Part shown: one piece after another, positions 53,801 through 64,000 of the stretch
Layout of the letters: each line of letters begins with the position of its first letter
Numbering within the stretch: position 1 is the first letter of the stretch
The notes under the pieces: model-generated
What the model was told of the DNA's origin: nothing
Database searches by the model: none
The model's input: the letters and a program-made list of their open reading frames with translations, nothing else
Made by a program: the position numbers and the translations under genes
Origin: Agapetus fuscipes
Taxonomy: Eukaryota; Arthropoda; Insecta; Trichoptera; Glossosomatidae
NCBI GenBank assembly: GCA_951799405.1
Contig: OX637356.1
Coordinates: forward strand, 8,889,229 to 8,953,228
DNA: 64,000 nt
Direction of reading: 5' to 3'

Positions 53801-55260
53801 TATATTACTCTTTTTTTATATATCAGCGACGCAGGACAATTCAATCAACAACATCTATTGGCAAATGACAAATGTAAACTTGAATTTGTCATATCAAAAC
53901 TGAATGTGTCAAAGATGGTATTTATTTTTAGTTTGTTGTAATATTACAAATGTATTATATTTTATCATTTCTACTCCAATGTAAATTTTACCATTTATGT
54001 TATATTTTTTAAGTGCCATATTGTATGAAATGACAAGTTTGTAATATTATTACATTATGTATAACTCATTAAAAGTAACTTACAAATACTCAAGACTTCT
54101 CATTTAAATCTACTTACTTGTTTTTTATTCATTTCAATTTTATGTTTTCTGAAATGCATCACAAGGGATGATCCCATGGTCCTAGATATCCACAGAACCC
54201 CACATATCAGATGAATGAATTCTTTATTCATTTCTAATATCTTCAAGGCATAAAAGGTAAGTGAAAAAATTATGTACAGTAATAAAAAAGACAAAGGTTT
54301 TTAATTTACTTTATTGTTATACTCAAATAAATCAGAAACAAATCACTTAATTTTGCATGAGAATAATTTCACTAATAACCTACGTAATCCTATAAAGCTA
54401 CAAATATTTTTAAGGTTATGTTTCCACAATGACATTTGTGACTTTGATTAATAGCAACAAAATGACGCACCCAATGTTTTCATGCCATGGATGTTAATGA
54501 TGATGTTCAATTTTCAGATAAGTTACCATCTTATAAAAGTCACAAATGTCAGCCTAAAAAATATTTTATACTATCATCTAAAAGAAAATATTTATCTAAA
54601 CATCAATCATATCATTTCTAATTATTAAATTCATAATGCGATTTTAATTTCTCCATTTATATTCAAGATTTTTATAATTTTACCTTATATTCCAATAAAT
54701 TCTCGATTCACCCTTTTATAGATTTTTTATTTGCAGATTAATAGTAACTAGACAATAAAAGATTTATATTTGTGATATTTGTAGGTTAAAAGTCATGAAT
54801 ACGTCAAAGCTATATCTGACAATCAAATAAAAGTGAAGAAAAAACTTCTTAGAAAAAGTGTACAATACCCTGCTGCTGTTTTTTTGAAGGACTTAAATAG
54901 AAACAATCTTGGCCGTCCCTAGAGGAATGGGGACAGAGATTTACAGTCACGTTAAGTAATTATTTATTCACAAATTGAAAATGACATAATTATGGTGAGA
55001 TAGTTTTTAACACTAAAATACATTTTGTCTACTTTATTTTTTGTATAAAATTCTACAGTCTAAACAAACACAATTTATTTACTTAGTTTTATTACTTCAT
55101 TGTGCTGGAGATTATGAAGAATGAGAAATAGAACTCTATAGCTAATTGAATGTGATGTGATATAATGTTTTTTTTTCTTTAGTAAGTAAGTATAGTTTTT
55201 GTTATTATTTATATTTCTATGCCTTTAATTTTTTTTTACGTGTAAGAATATATTTTTAAA
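47881..55260. other. long non-coding stretch between the two genes
   Basis: Family D MITEs at 47880-48028 and 50141-50292, and a minisatellite at 50473-50815. Otherwise AT-rich sequence without convincing exons. The frames at 49515-49776 and 52501-52815 have background composition. Confidence 0.5.
50473..50815. repeat. imperfect minisatellite (ATGGATRTATGTATCTCATT type)
   Basis: About 18 degenerate units of 18-20 bases. The last three (about 50749-50805) are the most alike. The two long open frames here are products of this periodicity. Confidence 0.85.
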
Positions 55261-55270
55261 TAACCACTAA

Positions 55271-55880
55271 ATGAGTCGTATAAATGCAAACGCCGTCAAC
55301 TCCTTAAGTCAGAGGTTCCCAAACTTTTTCAAGTCACGGCACCCTTTGAAATTTTGAGTTTTCTCACGGCACCCTAGTCATAGATTATAGATCTGTGGTA
55401 GGTATATTTCATATTTGTACGGCTGAATTCCATAAAATGTTTGTATTCATGTATGCACACAAGCTTCTGCTTTCGCATGAAGTCATCTGGCCAGGCAAAA
55501 TAGGTTGGTGAATTGCAATCCTTTTCACAATTTAAAAAAAAAAAAAAAAAAATGTAAAATTTTGATTTTTAGTAGAGACTTCAGGGGCGCCTCGCGGCAC
55601 CCCTGATCTCTCTCCGCGGCACCCACTTTGGGAACCTCTGCCTTAAGTGATGATTTTGAGAAAAGTAAACTTGTGTTTTGAACGCAATTTTTTCCCAGTT
55701 GGAGATGACAGCGTTTGCGTGCAATCATACTTTTTCAATTCAAATTACGAAGGATTAAGTAAGGTTTTCATCACATTGCACACAGCAAATGATTTGTTAC
55801 ACTATGCAGAATCAAATTCAATATTTATCTCAAAAATCATAAAATTTGGAGATGACGGCGTTTGCAGTTATACGACTCAT
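55271..55880. mobile_element. inverted-repeat element split by a hAT MITE
   Basis: Left end ATGAGTCGTATAAATGCAAA (55271 on) is mirrored at 55850-55880 (GACGGCGTTTGCAGTTATAC). A third related segment lies at 55703-55730. The non-coding interior is interrupted by 55310-55640. Confidence 0.7.
55310..55640. mobile_element. hAT MITE with 8-bp TSD
   Basis: Ends CAGAGGTTCCCAAACTT and inverted CAGAGGTTCCCAAAGT. CCTTAAGT duplicated at 55302-55309 and 55641-55648. GGCACCC motifs inside both ends, plus an A-run. Confidence 0.9.
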
Positions 55881-58800
55881 ATGGTCAAAATTGACCATTT
55901 ATATTAATTATATCATGGTTCGCGACTTTACTCAATTATTGAAAAATGTTTTAAGAAAATTAGCCTCGAACATTATTATAACTATTATGAATGATAGAAA
56001 TTGAAAAAAGAATTTAAAAATAAACCAGTGTTTAGCCAAATCAATGTCCTTGAGGAAATTAATGAAATGAAGAATACTTTTTCAAAAATAAATCCTCCTC
56101 TTCCTCCTTCATCTATACTTGAAGTTGCAGAGCATGCATGCATTTTACATAAGCAGACAAGTAGAATTTTCATTTATACATGCTACAAATGCACATAAAT
56201 ACCCCAAGTATAAAGAATTACATTAACTTCCCTTGATCACATAAATCAAAAAAATGTGTGCAAAACTAAATGACTCACTAGGAGTGCCGTTGTGTATTCC
56301 ATTCATTTTCAATTTTTCCGAGGGGAGTTCATGTAAAGGTTTTATACTCTGAGTAAAGCTCTGCTGCAACTCTTGTCGCTTGTGATAGATCTTAATAAAT
56401 CCTGAATGGGGGTCTTTCCATGCCCACTTCCATTCTTGGAGTCTGACATTTCCTCGGAGAAAGCATCCTGCGATTCCCAAATGTTTCACGAGCTGTCCTG
56501 GGGCGTTGGGGTCGACGCGAATTCAAACCGGATGGAGCCAAAGAGCGAGGACCTAGGGATTCTCGGCGATAACCAAAGTCCTGCAGAGACGTATACTCAC
56601 CATCCTGGATAAGTAAAGGAGTATTAGCACCAAGAAATAAAATATATTTATAAGTCGTTGTATTTTTAGTTGACTGATGTAAAGAAAATTAGGATTTTGT
56701 AAAACAGAATAAAATGTAAAAATCAAATTGTTTGAAAGAAATCTCGATTATTTCCAATTGAATCATATTATTGAGTTTAAGACGGATACCTTTTTTTTTT
56801 CGACGAAAGATAAATACATGGAAATGATCGGAAGATAATTTCCTGTGATTATTTTTATTATTAATCTCATTGTTGAGAAAAATCCTAATATGACGCTTTC
56901 TACTCTAAAGGACTAAGATTCAATTCTTGAAGCTTATTTTAGAGATGAATTGAAGGAAAATCTAAGAAGCTTGTGGCAAAGAAAACGGCGAAATTGTAAG
57001 TTCATAGGCAAATTGTTCTATTTGATTCACAAAAGAGGCTTAATAAATCAATTTAAAATAATGTGAAAACACAAATCTGGAAAATTAAATTATTTTCAGG
57101 GAATATAAATCAGTTCTTAATGAATTTAAACCATATTTCAAAACATCTAATTTTTCTCAATATTTCAAGACAAATATATAAACAGAAAAATATTTGTAAA
57201 ATAAATATTCTTACCTTTAATATCTGCGAGTCCATCGAAGTTTGTTTCCGTGCTATACTTATAAGTCATAGTGTGTACTCATAAATTCTACAAAAACAAA
57301 TCCACAATCATAAAACATTTACTTGGCAACTTGCAACACTGTGCTGTATATAAGTGCTTCTACAGTGCCTGATTCATTTTATAAATTTCAAAACATAAAC
57401 AAAATACATATAAGTAAGTAAATTTAGAAAACCGCTTGTTTTACTTAGTGTGTTTTTATTTTTATTTGTGTACGTACCTACCCAAAGCTGTCATCCTAAG
57501 ATGTCATTTATTGTTATAAAAAAGTCAATTTTCTTGTGTTAATTGAGTTTAAATTAAATCTTGTGTGCCTAAAGTCGTGTAGGTCAAAAATAGGCTACTG
57601 AGCATTCCTGTTTAAATCAAAAGGGAATAAATTACGTATAAAATGAAAAAATTAACCTAAGATAACAGCGTTGTCAGTCAATAAAAGAGGCATAAGATTG
57701 GGATGACAATTCCCCGTTGAGCACTGCTGGTAACTAATTATAACAAGACGTCATCTATGACCTTAACATCAGCAATGTGCCACACCAAACGGATGCTCCG
57801 TCTATTTTTTTACATTGATTTAAGTCTGTATTTAATATATTTTAATTGTGTGTTTATTAGGTCCAAGAGGAAGTCTGCTGGAATTTTTCAAAGACAAATA
57901 GCGCAGTTTCATATATTAAAACAAGTTTATTTCAAATAATGCAACAATACAGAACACCCTCACATTTATCGGGAAGTGTGCAACACGGAGTATAGATTAG
58001 TATGACAATAATTACTTATTATTATATTCTATATAATAGTAATAATTACTTTACTCGTGAAGACTGAAATAAAAACAAACAAATTGAACATTATGGTAAC
58101 ACTGATCGGGGCCAATGAACCCCCCTACTGTTTATTTAAATTATAAAATCAAGAATGTCCAACTCATTACATTAACATATTTGAATGTTCCATTTCCTGA
58201 CATTTTGACTAACCCGAGCTCTTTCTTTGTATCCTTACAGCAAATCATTTATCTTTAAAAAAATCACTTTTGTCGATGTCTTATGGAATGAGTTACAGAG
58301 TTTTCATGTTCATTTAAAGTTTGGATTTTCTTTTGTAAATACACATACAGCTTGTGTAAGCGCAAACTTGCATATGTTTGATTTGCAAACTGAATAAAAA
58401 ACTGGTTGGTGTACAAAATATTTGTCGGCCATAATGTAGCTCTGGTGCTTTCATTCTCCAAAGGGATTCATAATTAGACGAAGAAGCTTCTGATTAGTCA
58501 ACTGTCATTGTAAAAAATTACACTTCTTGTAGTGTTTTAAGTTTTATGATTATCTATTCAAACTTGAATATCATTTAGCTTATACAATACAATCTTTATT
58601 TCTATTAAATCGATAAATGCAATGCTACAAGCTTGCAGAATTAAAGTTGCTGCCCTACCTTATAAAATAGCAGACATAAGTTTTTAAATTATTAATAGAA
58701 AGGATTACAAAACTTCACTCCTACAGTCTATTTATTATTCTTCACTTATCACTTCAGATTTGTTATCCTCTGATCCTTGATGTCTTCAGTCGTTTTTTGG

Positions 58801-61800
58801 TAAAAAAATCTCCCCAAGCTATTTTCATTCACCTCAACTCTGGCCGCGATTCTTAAATAGAGTGTAGCAACTCTTAATATTAAATTATTAAAAACAAAAA
58901 TAAAAACACTACCTACAATTAATGTAAAAGATTTATAATGTTGGAAACCTTTACAAAAAAAATCCTTTGGGTATTTAAGTATGGAATTATCATTGTTTCC
59001 TTTGTCAAAAAAAGGTTGGGAAATTATAACCTCAAAATGATTTTTTAAAATGATCAAAATTATAACATCAAAACACTTATTATCTTTTTTGCATGGTATT
59101 TACTTAAACTAATTGGATATTAAAATAAGAAAAAAAACTTAATTCAAACATGATATTTCCATACTTAAAATGAAATTGAAGTAATTTCTGTTTCCATTGA
59201 TTTTTGTTCAAACTGAAAAAAAGGCTTTACGATACTTGAGTAAAAAAAATGGAAGTACAAGAAAAAGCCCATAAGAGCAAAAGCATTGCGATATAAAATA
59301 TATATTAATATTTAATAATTATTACAATAGGTAGTAGGTATATCTTTAAATCATATTCTTCACTTAGTTCTATTATTATTGATGAATATTATTTTTCTTT
59401 GTACATATTAAGGAATGGATACAAAATAAAAGTGATTCCATTCCTTTCATTATTTAATCTAAGTGAATGAAAAAAATACAAATTAATTTTGGTTAGTAGT
59501 TAGGTATAGTTATTACTTTCTTGTATAGTCCCATACATTTCCAACATCTTGCAAATTTCATTCAGTTATTTTTGTGGATGCTTTTTTTTTTATAAATATA
59601 TTAAAAAGGACGAGCAAAAATGGCACACATTCACAAAAAATTTAATCAAATATTGATGTTCAGAGATGATTTATTCTCTTACCACTCTTTACTGTAATAT
59701 TTCAAAACTTATTTTTCCCAACATGCAGACTACATAAAATAGTAAACATATAAGTTCATGATACAACCAGAGTTATTTTTCATTCATTGTATACTAATTG
59801 GATTTCTTTTGTGTTTCTCCATTTTAAGTTAAAATATTTTTTTCCAAAGAGATTGTCAACTTAATTTTTTCATCTTCTTGGTTTCTTTCAAAAATATATA
59901 AATGCCTCGATTTTCATTTCATAAAGTAGATTTCTTTATTGGCGCCAAACGATCATTGTTTAGATTTTCTGGAGGAACAAAAAAGATTTGTATATGAAGT
60001 ACCTACTCATTTGGTTTATTGTAAAAAAGCTGGATCACTTTAGCCATAAAATATCAGAAAATGTAATGTATTTTTCACATTCGTATCACCATCATTGCTT
60101 TGTTTAAAAACCAATACGACCAGTAAATGCTTATGAGGAGACTTTCAGAATTCAGAAAAATCATTACAATTGGATGGTTACCAAATAGACTTAATTGAGT
60201 GACAAATAACCACTCTTTTATATGCTCAGTAATAAAAAGAGGCATATATAAGGAGATAACATATATTTTGTGTTTTGTATGAGAACTAAAATCAAGAGTT
60301 TTGATGCATTTTGTCAACAAGAGCACAATCTTGATTTTGGTAGGTTTTGTTTACGGTCTTACTTAAAATGAACCAGCTGTCAAATTGTGTCAAACAATGG
60401 ATTAATTGTTAGTATTGGGTTTAAAAATTAATCCGTGCTCATTAACACCGCATCCTGGGATTCGCTTGTTAGTGAGTTGTGTTAGCGTGGGTTGGTTTTT
60501 TTTAGTGGGTCCTGTTTAACTTTGTCGGTTGAGGTTTTCATCGGAGATGGGCGGGTGGTCGGAAGACGGTACGGGACTCTGAATAAGGCACAACACAATA
60601 CAGATCAATTTTATCTTACTTACAGTAAAACAACATGCTGGACGCAGACCTGGACATTTGTGATGATGGATTTTAAAATCAAAATCATATGGACTTAAAG
60701 CACAATTTAGGCACTCTTGTTCAATCAAATCCAAACATATTGCTAGTACTTTTCTACTTCAGATATGTTAAGTTTTTTTGTATGTTTTAATGATTTGGCA
60801 CTCATTTTTTTATGAAAGGAACATTACACCTTGTTGCCATGAAGCTCTAGTCATTCAATAGAAAGCAAATTCTTACTTCGCTGTTGACAAAGAGCCAAAT
60901 ATATTCAGTGTTTGATTTAATCTCAACATCACAAAAGGGCAAATCTTGTCTCCCAGGTTAATAAGGAAAGGAAACTTATTCCACCCTTTTCTGGCATTCT
61001 CAACAGGTTAATATTTTCAAAGATTTACAATTCAGTTCATTACGTGAGTTTTCACAAGATGATATTTTACCTGGTTATCAAATATTTATTTGGTCTCGGG
61101 TTCCCTTACTTACTGCCGTATACTATTTAGTAATAAGTATAAAGATATTCTCTCTGTAAAAGTTGGAAAACTATTTCAGTTCCTCATCACAAAATGGCTT
61201 AACAGTAAGTTGTTAGAAGAACCTAATAATAAGCTTTAACAATTGAAAAAGTATTTGCATAATCATAAAATACAAAATAATTGTATTATTATGTATGCAA
61301 TAGTGATCAATAATGTTATCAATAATACAATTATGAATTTGATATTGGTTTTGGATGGCCCCTGATAGTGTGATACAGTGATAGATGAATCGTAATGAAC
61401 ATTGATGACATTTGCTGCTGTGGTATTTGAGGCTACCAGCTGGCATAACAGCTAACAAGCATCATTTTAACATACTAATCCTTAGGATATAACATGACTA
61501 CACACTGTAAAAACTTCTTGTTACTTAAGACACGTCAATCATGCTTTTTTTATCAAAATATAAATCAAAACCACAAGTTAACTGAATGGTCAACTGTCAA
61601 AAATGATCTTTTGCAAGATGGTGCCACTGGGTCTGATTTTCACCCCCTTCATTACAATCAAGGAGTTTAGAGGGGTTGGGAGAGGGAAATACATAGGTAG
61701 TAGCGTATCCCCGTTCATGTGACATGATGACACAAGATAACTCAGAAGCAAGACAGCTGCGCTTACAGCTTCTGTTGTGATCATGAGTAGCGGAAGAGCA

Positions 61801-62297
61801 CAAACTAATCGCCTGACGTCATCAAGAACACACTGGAAATCTGTAATGGCCATGGCACTTGATAGGAGTTTTCCCTTCTAACCCCTCTATACTACTTGAT
61901 GATGATCCATGTATATCAGTAAGTAAGCCAGTTAATTTGACAATGCTCAATCCAATTTTCATATTTTAGGTTGGTAGGATGTACAGCTCTTTGTCATTTG
62001 TACCTACTGTTAGATTCTTCCCATTGTCATGCAATTTTCATCAATGTATTATCCTTCATAGCACAAAATCAATATCACATTTGGCCGTATTTAATACTTT
62101 TTACTTTACTAAGTTGTAAAAATGCTGCTTTCCCTTAACTCTTGATTATCTTTTTGAAATACAATTTGGAATGTCAAAAACACACATTAGGTACCTATAG
62201 TTAGAACTAAGAATTGAAATTCCATAAAACGACCATAATGAATATAAGAATATTAACCCTAAAACGTAAGAGTGTATCAAAAATCATTCATTCTCAC
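55881..62297. other. non-coding stretch left of the tau-like exon
   Basis: Family D MITE at 56200-56354, possible exon 56392-56604, type-C scrap at about 58295-58395. The remainder is AT-rich; it should contain the tau-like 3' exons and UTR, which I could not place firmly. Confidence 0.45.
56392..56604 (-). CDS. possible terminal exon of the tau-like gene (uncertain frame)
   Basis: A less AT-rich island in featureless DNA. On the minus strand, acceptors are possible at 56605 (TTATCCAG) and 56581 (TCTCTGCAG). Both keep phase 0 with the tau-like exon and give an open frame to TAA at 56392, but the peptide is Arg-rich and unconvincing. With the second acceptor in another phase, a short frame ends FEFASTPTPQDSS, which looks more natural but needs an intermediate exon. 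The plus strand is also open here. I cannot settle the strand or frame. Confidence 0.25.
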   Translation of the reverse strand, partial: DGEYTSLQDFGYRRESLGPRSLAPSGLNSRRPQRPRTARETFGNRRMLSPRKCQTPRMEVGMERPPFRIY

Positions 62298-62447
62298 CTC
62301 GCTTAGATGTGTGTCTCCTCCTGAGATTTGTTTCAGGTATTCCTTGTCATCAAAAATCTTGATGTCGCCGCCTCCGGGCTTGTGTTTCATATTGTCCAGC
62401 GAGCCCACCTTGCTATGCGCTTTTATTTCCAATTTCTGATTTTCAAT
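62298..62447 (-). CDS. tau: tau-like microtubule-binding repeat exon
   Basis: Read on the minus strand, acceptor TTTAACAG and donor GTGAG enclose 150 nt (50 codons), phase 0 at both ends. It contains KVGSLDNMKHKPGGGDIKIF, the K-x-G-S-x-D-N...H-x-P-G-G-G microtubule-binding repeat of tau/MAP2/MAP4, followed by DDKEYLKQISGGDTHLSE. The repeat plus the KIF.DKEYL extension is closest to the last repeat of insect tau. Other repeats must lie beyond the right edge. The gene runs toward the RUSC-like gene (convergent). Function: stabilises microtubules in axons (family knowledge). Confidence 0.9.
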
Positions 62448-62621
62448 CTGTTAAATACGGTCCAACATTGACACACTCGAAAAAACAATTCAACAATACC
62501 TATACATATGGAACGAGCACCTTCTACAATTCATTTGATAATAATTTTTGTGTAACATCAATGTGAGTTTTCGTGAGCTTGCGGTGAACATTAACAGTGT
62601 TATTCAGGAGACATAAAATTC

Positions 62622-63175
62622 ATGGATCACCAACCAATCAAAGTGAAATCAGTATACAACAACTACAATGATGCGTGGATCATCTCTAGATTAAATGTTT
62701 CTGAATACCACTGAATCTTTCGAATTATTTAACAAGTTGATATTGATGATTTCTGATGACGGTCAATTGATTTTTGTTGTTGTTTTGTTTTCTATAGTGA
62801 CGTTAACACTATGGAGTGCTAGTGCCGGAGTCATGCGCTTGTTGAAATTGAATTCACAAAAAATGCAAACATTCCATGAGATGACTGAAGATTTTGCAGA
62901 AGATTTGTTCCTTTATGAGAATGTAAATTTGAAATGCATTGCAGAATATGAATCTTGTATGTATCAATGTGCAAAAAATGTAAAGACAGTGTTTGAAACT
63001 GGCATGTGTCGATGAAACACAGATCATTTATGATGTAAGAAATGATTTTGAAAATAAAACATTTGCTAATGACTTTAGAGAGAGTAGACATACTTTCATC
63101 GATCATCGTATAACAAATAGGAAAAGGGCAGAAAATCGGTTTATGAAAAAATTTAGGTTATGTTTTTGTGTTTGA
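62622..63175 (+). pseudogene. unrecognised reading frame with two apparent frameshifts
   Basis: Three consecutive plus-strand frames look continuous: ATG at 62622 reads MDHQPIKVKSVYNNYNDAWI and stops at 62712; the frame from about 62713 to 63015 holds a hydrophobic segment (LIFVVVLFSIVTLTLW) and a Cys-containing end (YESCMYQCAKNVK); the frame from about 63000 to 63175 reads a charged tail (DVRNDFENKTFANDF). Together they would be near 180 residues with one membrane span. No family recognised. It sits in an intron or upstream region of the tau-like gene on the opposite strand, so it could be a decayed intronless gene or retrocopy. Confidence 0.35.
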
Positions 63176-63317
63176 TAAGTAACTGTCATTGCAATTCAAA
63201 ATGGCTGACACATTGTGTATTTCAAATGTCATTGTTCTGTTGCATGTGACGTGTTATGATAGTGATGTTTGACTGATTCATGCCGGAAGTATTTTCTGTG
63301 ACCTGCCCGGCACTAAC

Positions 63318-63389
63318 CTTCCATAGAGAATGTAACGGTAAAGGTTTTGATGCTGACGCCCTCCACCGTCGCACTGGCCATCTTACAAA
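63318..63389 (-). CDS. possible small upstream exon
   Basis: On the minus strand, acceptor TCATTCTAG and donor GTTAGT enclose 72 nt. It holds an ATG in good context (AAGATGGCC) and reads MASATVEGVSIKTFTVTFSM. It is less AT-rich than its surroundings. It would end in phase 1, which does not join the tau-like exon directly, so it may belong to an alternative transcript or another gene, or be false. Confidence 0.25.
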
Positions 63390-63885
63390 CTAGAATGACA
63401 ATACACACCATACCAAGCAAACAATGTAGTCTATGGATCGCTTATTACTGGTATTGCCTGTTGGAAAATTTAGCCTACCTTCTGAAAGTTGTGATATAAA
63501 TTTAATATTTGTGGATAAATAATTAAAATTTTGTACAGCTGCAATATTTTCTCAAAAGACGTTACTAGAGATATTTAAAAAAATCACTGCAAAAAAGTCA
63601 ACACTATTCCATGGACAGAGAAGTTGCCCTGTCACACGGCTGAGTTGCTATGGACCAAGCTAACTAATAATTTGAAATTGGTTGTTAAAGAATAGTTTTT
63701 CAAGACGTATAGATGTGAGACATTTGTCAGCCATTTGGAGTCCATTGTATGTTATTGTAGTTCTATTCAAAAATTCACTATGTTTTGACATAATATATTG
63801 AGTGCACGACTATGTTTGAGAAATATATTACAGACATCACAAAATTACCAGTTATTTATCAAACATCCAATAGAATATAATAAGG

Positions 63886-64000
63886 GGTCGTCCATAAATT
63901 ACATCATCGATTTTGGCCGATTTTCGACCCTCCCCCTTACAATCATCGTATAGTCATTATCTAATGACCCCCATCCCCCCTCTTGCTGTAATAATGGATG
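63886..64000. mobile_element. MITE end, cut by window edge
   Basis: GGGGTCGTCCATAAATTACA at 63886 followed by a CCCTCCCCCTTAC-type inner segment: the familiar GGGGTCGTCCATAAATTACGTC terminal sequence of animal MITEs. The other end is outside. Confidence 0.6.

Overview
The window is animal nuclear DNA, most likely from an insect. It is AT-rich, has spliced genes with long introns, and is packed with SINEs, LINE fragments, hAT and other DNA transposons, and short inverted-repeat elements (MITEs). An arthropod host is inferred from an R1-clade LINE and a tau-type exon closest to insect tau repeats. A sap-feeding hemipteran is my guess only. There are no prokaryotic features and no CRISPR array.

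The main gene is a plus-strand RUSC-family gene (RUN plus SH3 domains). I placed 16 exons from 20041 to 47757 whose splice phases agree at every junction. They encode 1822 residues to the stop codon. The first exon found starts inside a codon, so the amino terminus lies further upstream and was not found. The RUN domain is in exons 38180-41450 and the SH3 domain in the last exon. Introns carry SINEs, LINEs and several long palindromes. A second gene, tau-like, runs on the minus strand at the right end. One microtubule-binding-repeat exon is clear (62298-62447) and two further exons are tentative. The two genes are convergent.

Layout: 1-20040 is non-coding, repeat-filled sequence. It holds an inverted pair of hAT-like elements carrying tRNA-like cassettes (656-2207), SINEs interrupted by MITEs, and a 1.04-kb hAT element with a broken transposase (18729-19770). 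20041-47757 is the RUSC-like gene, with an R1-clade LINE (about 21030-23480) next to a 5S rRNA-tRNA composite SINE in its first visible intron, and a LINE tail with a restriction-like endonuclease at 39697-40690. 47758-62297 is mostly featureless AT-rich sequence with a 3' UTR, MITEs and a minisatellite. 62298-64000 holds the tau-like exon, an unrecognised broken reading frame and the start of another MITE.

Repeat names A to I are my own labels. A and B are tRNA-derived SINEs. C is a SINE-like repeat about 250 bp long with a short GATTA-type tail. D is a palindromic MITE of about 150 bp. E and F are moderate repeats. G is a MITE with CAGGGGCG ends. H is a MITE with TGAAGACTACAGG ends. I is a short repeat fragment. 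The most unusual signals are four intronic palindromes that share a hammerhead-like core although their arms differ, the 5S-tRNA composite SINE, and the paired hAT elements that share one target-site copy.
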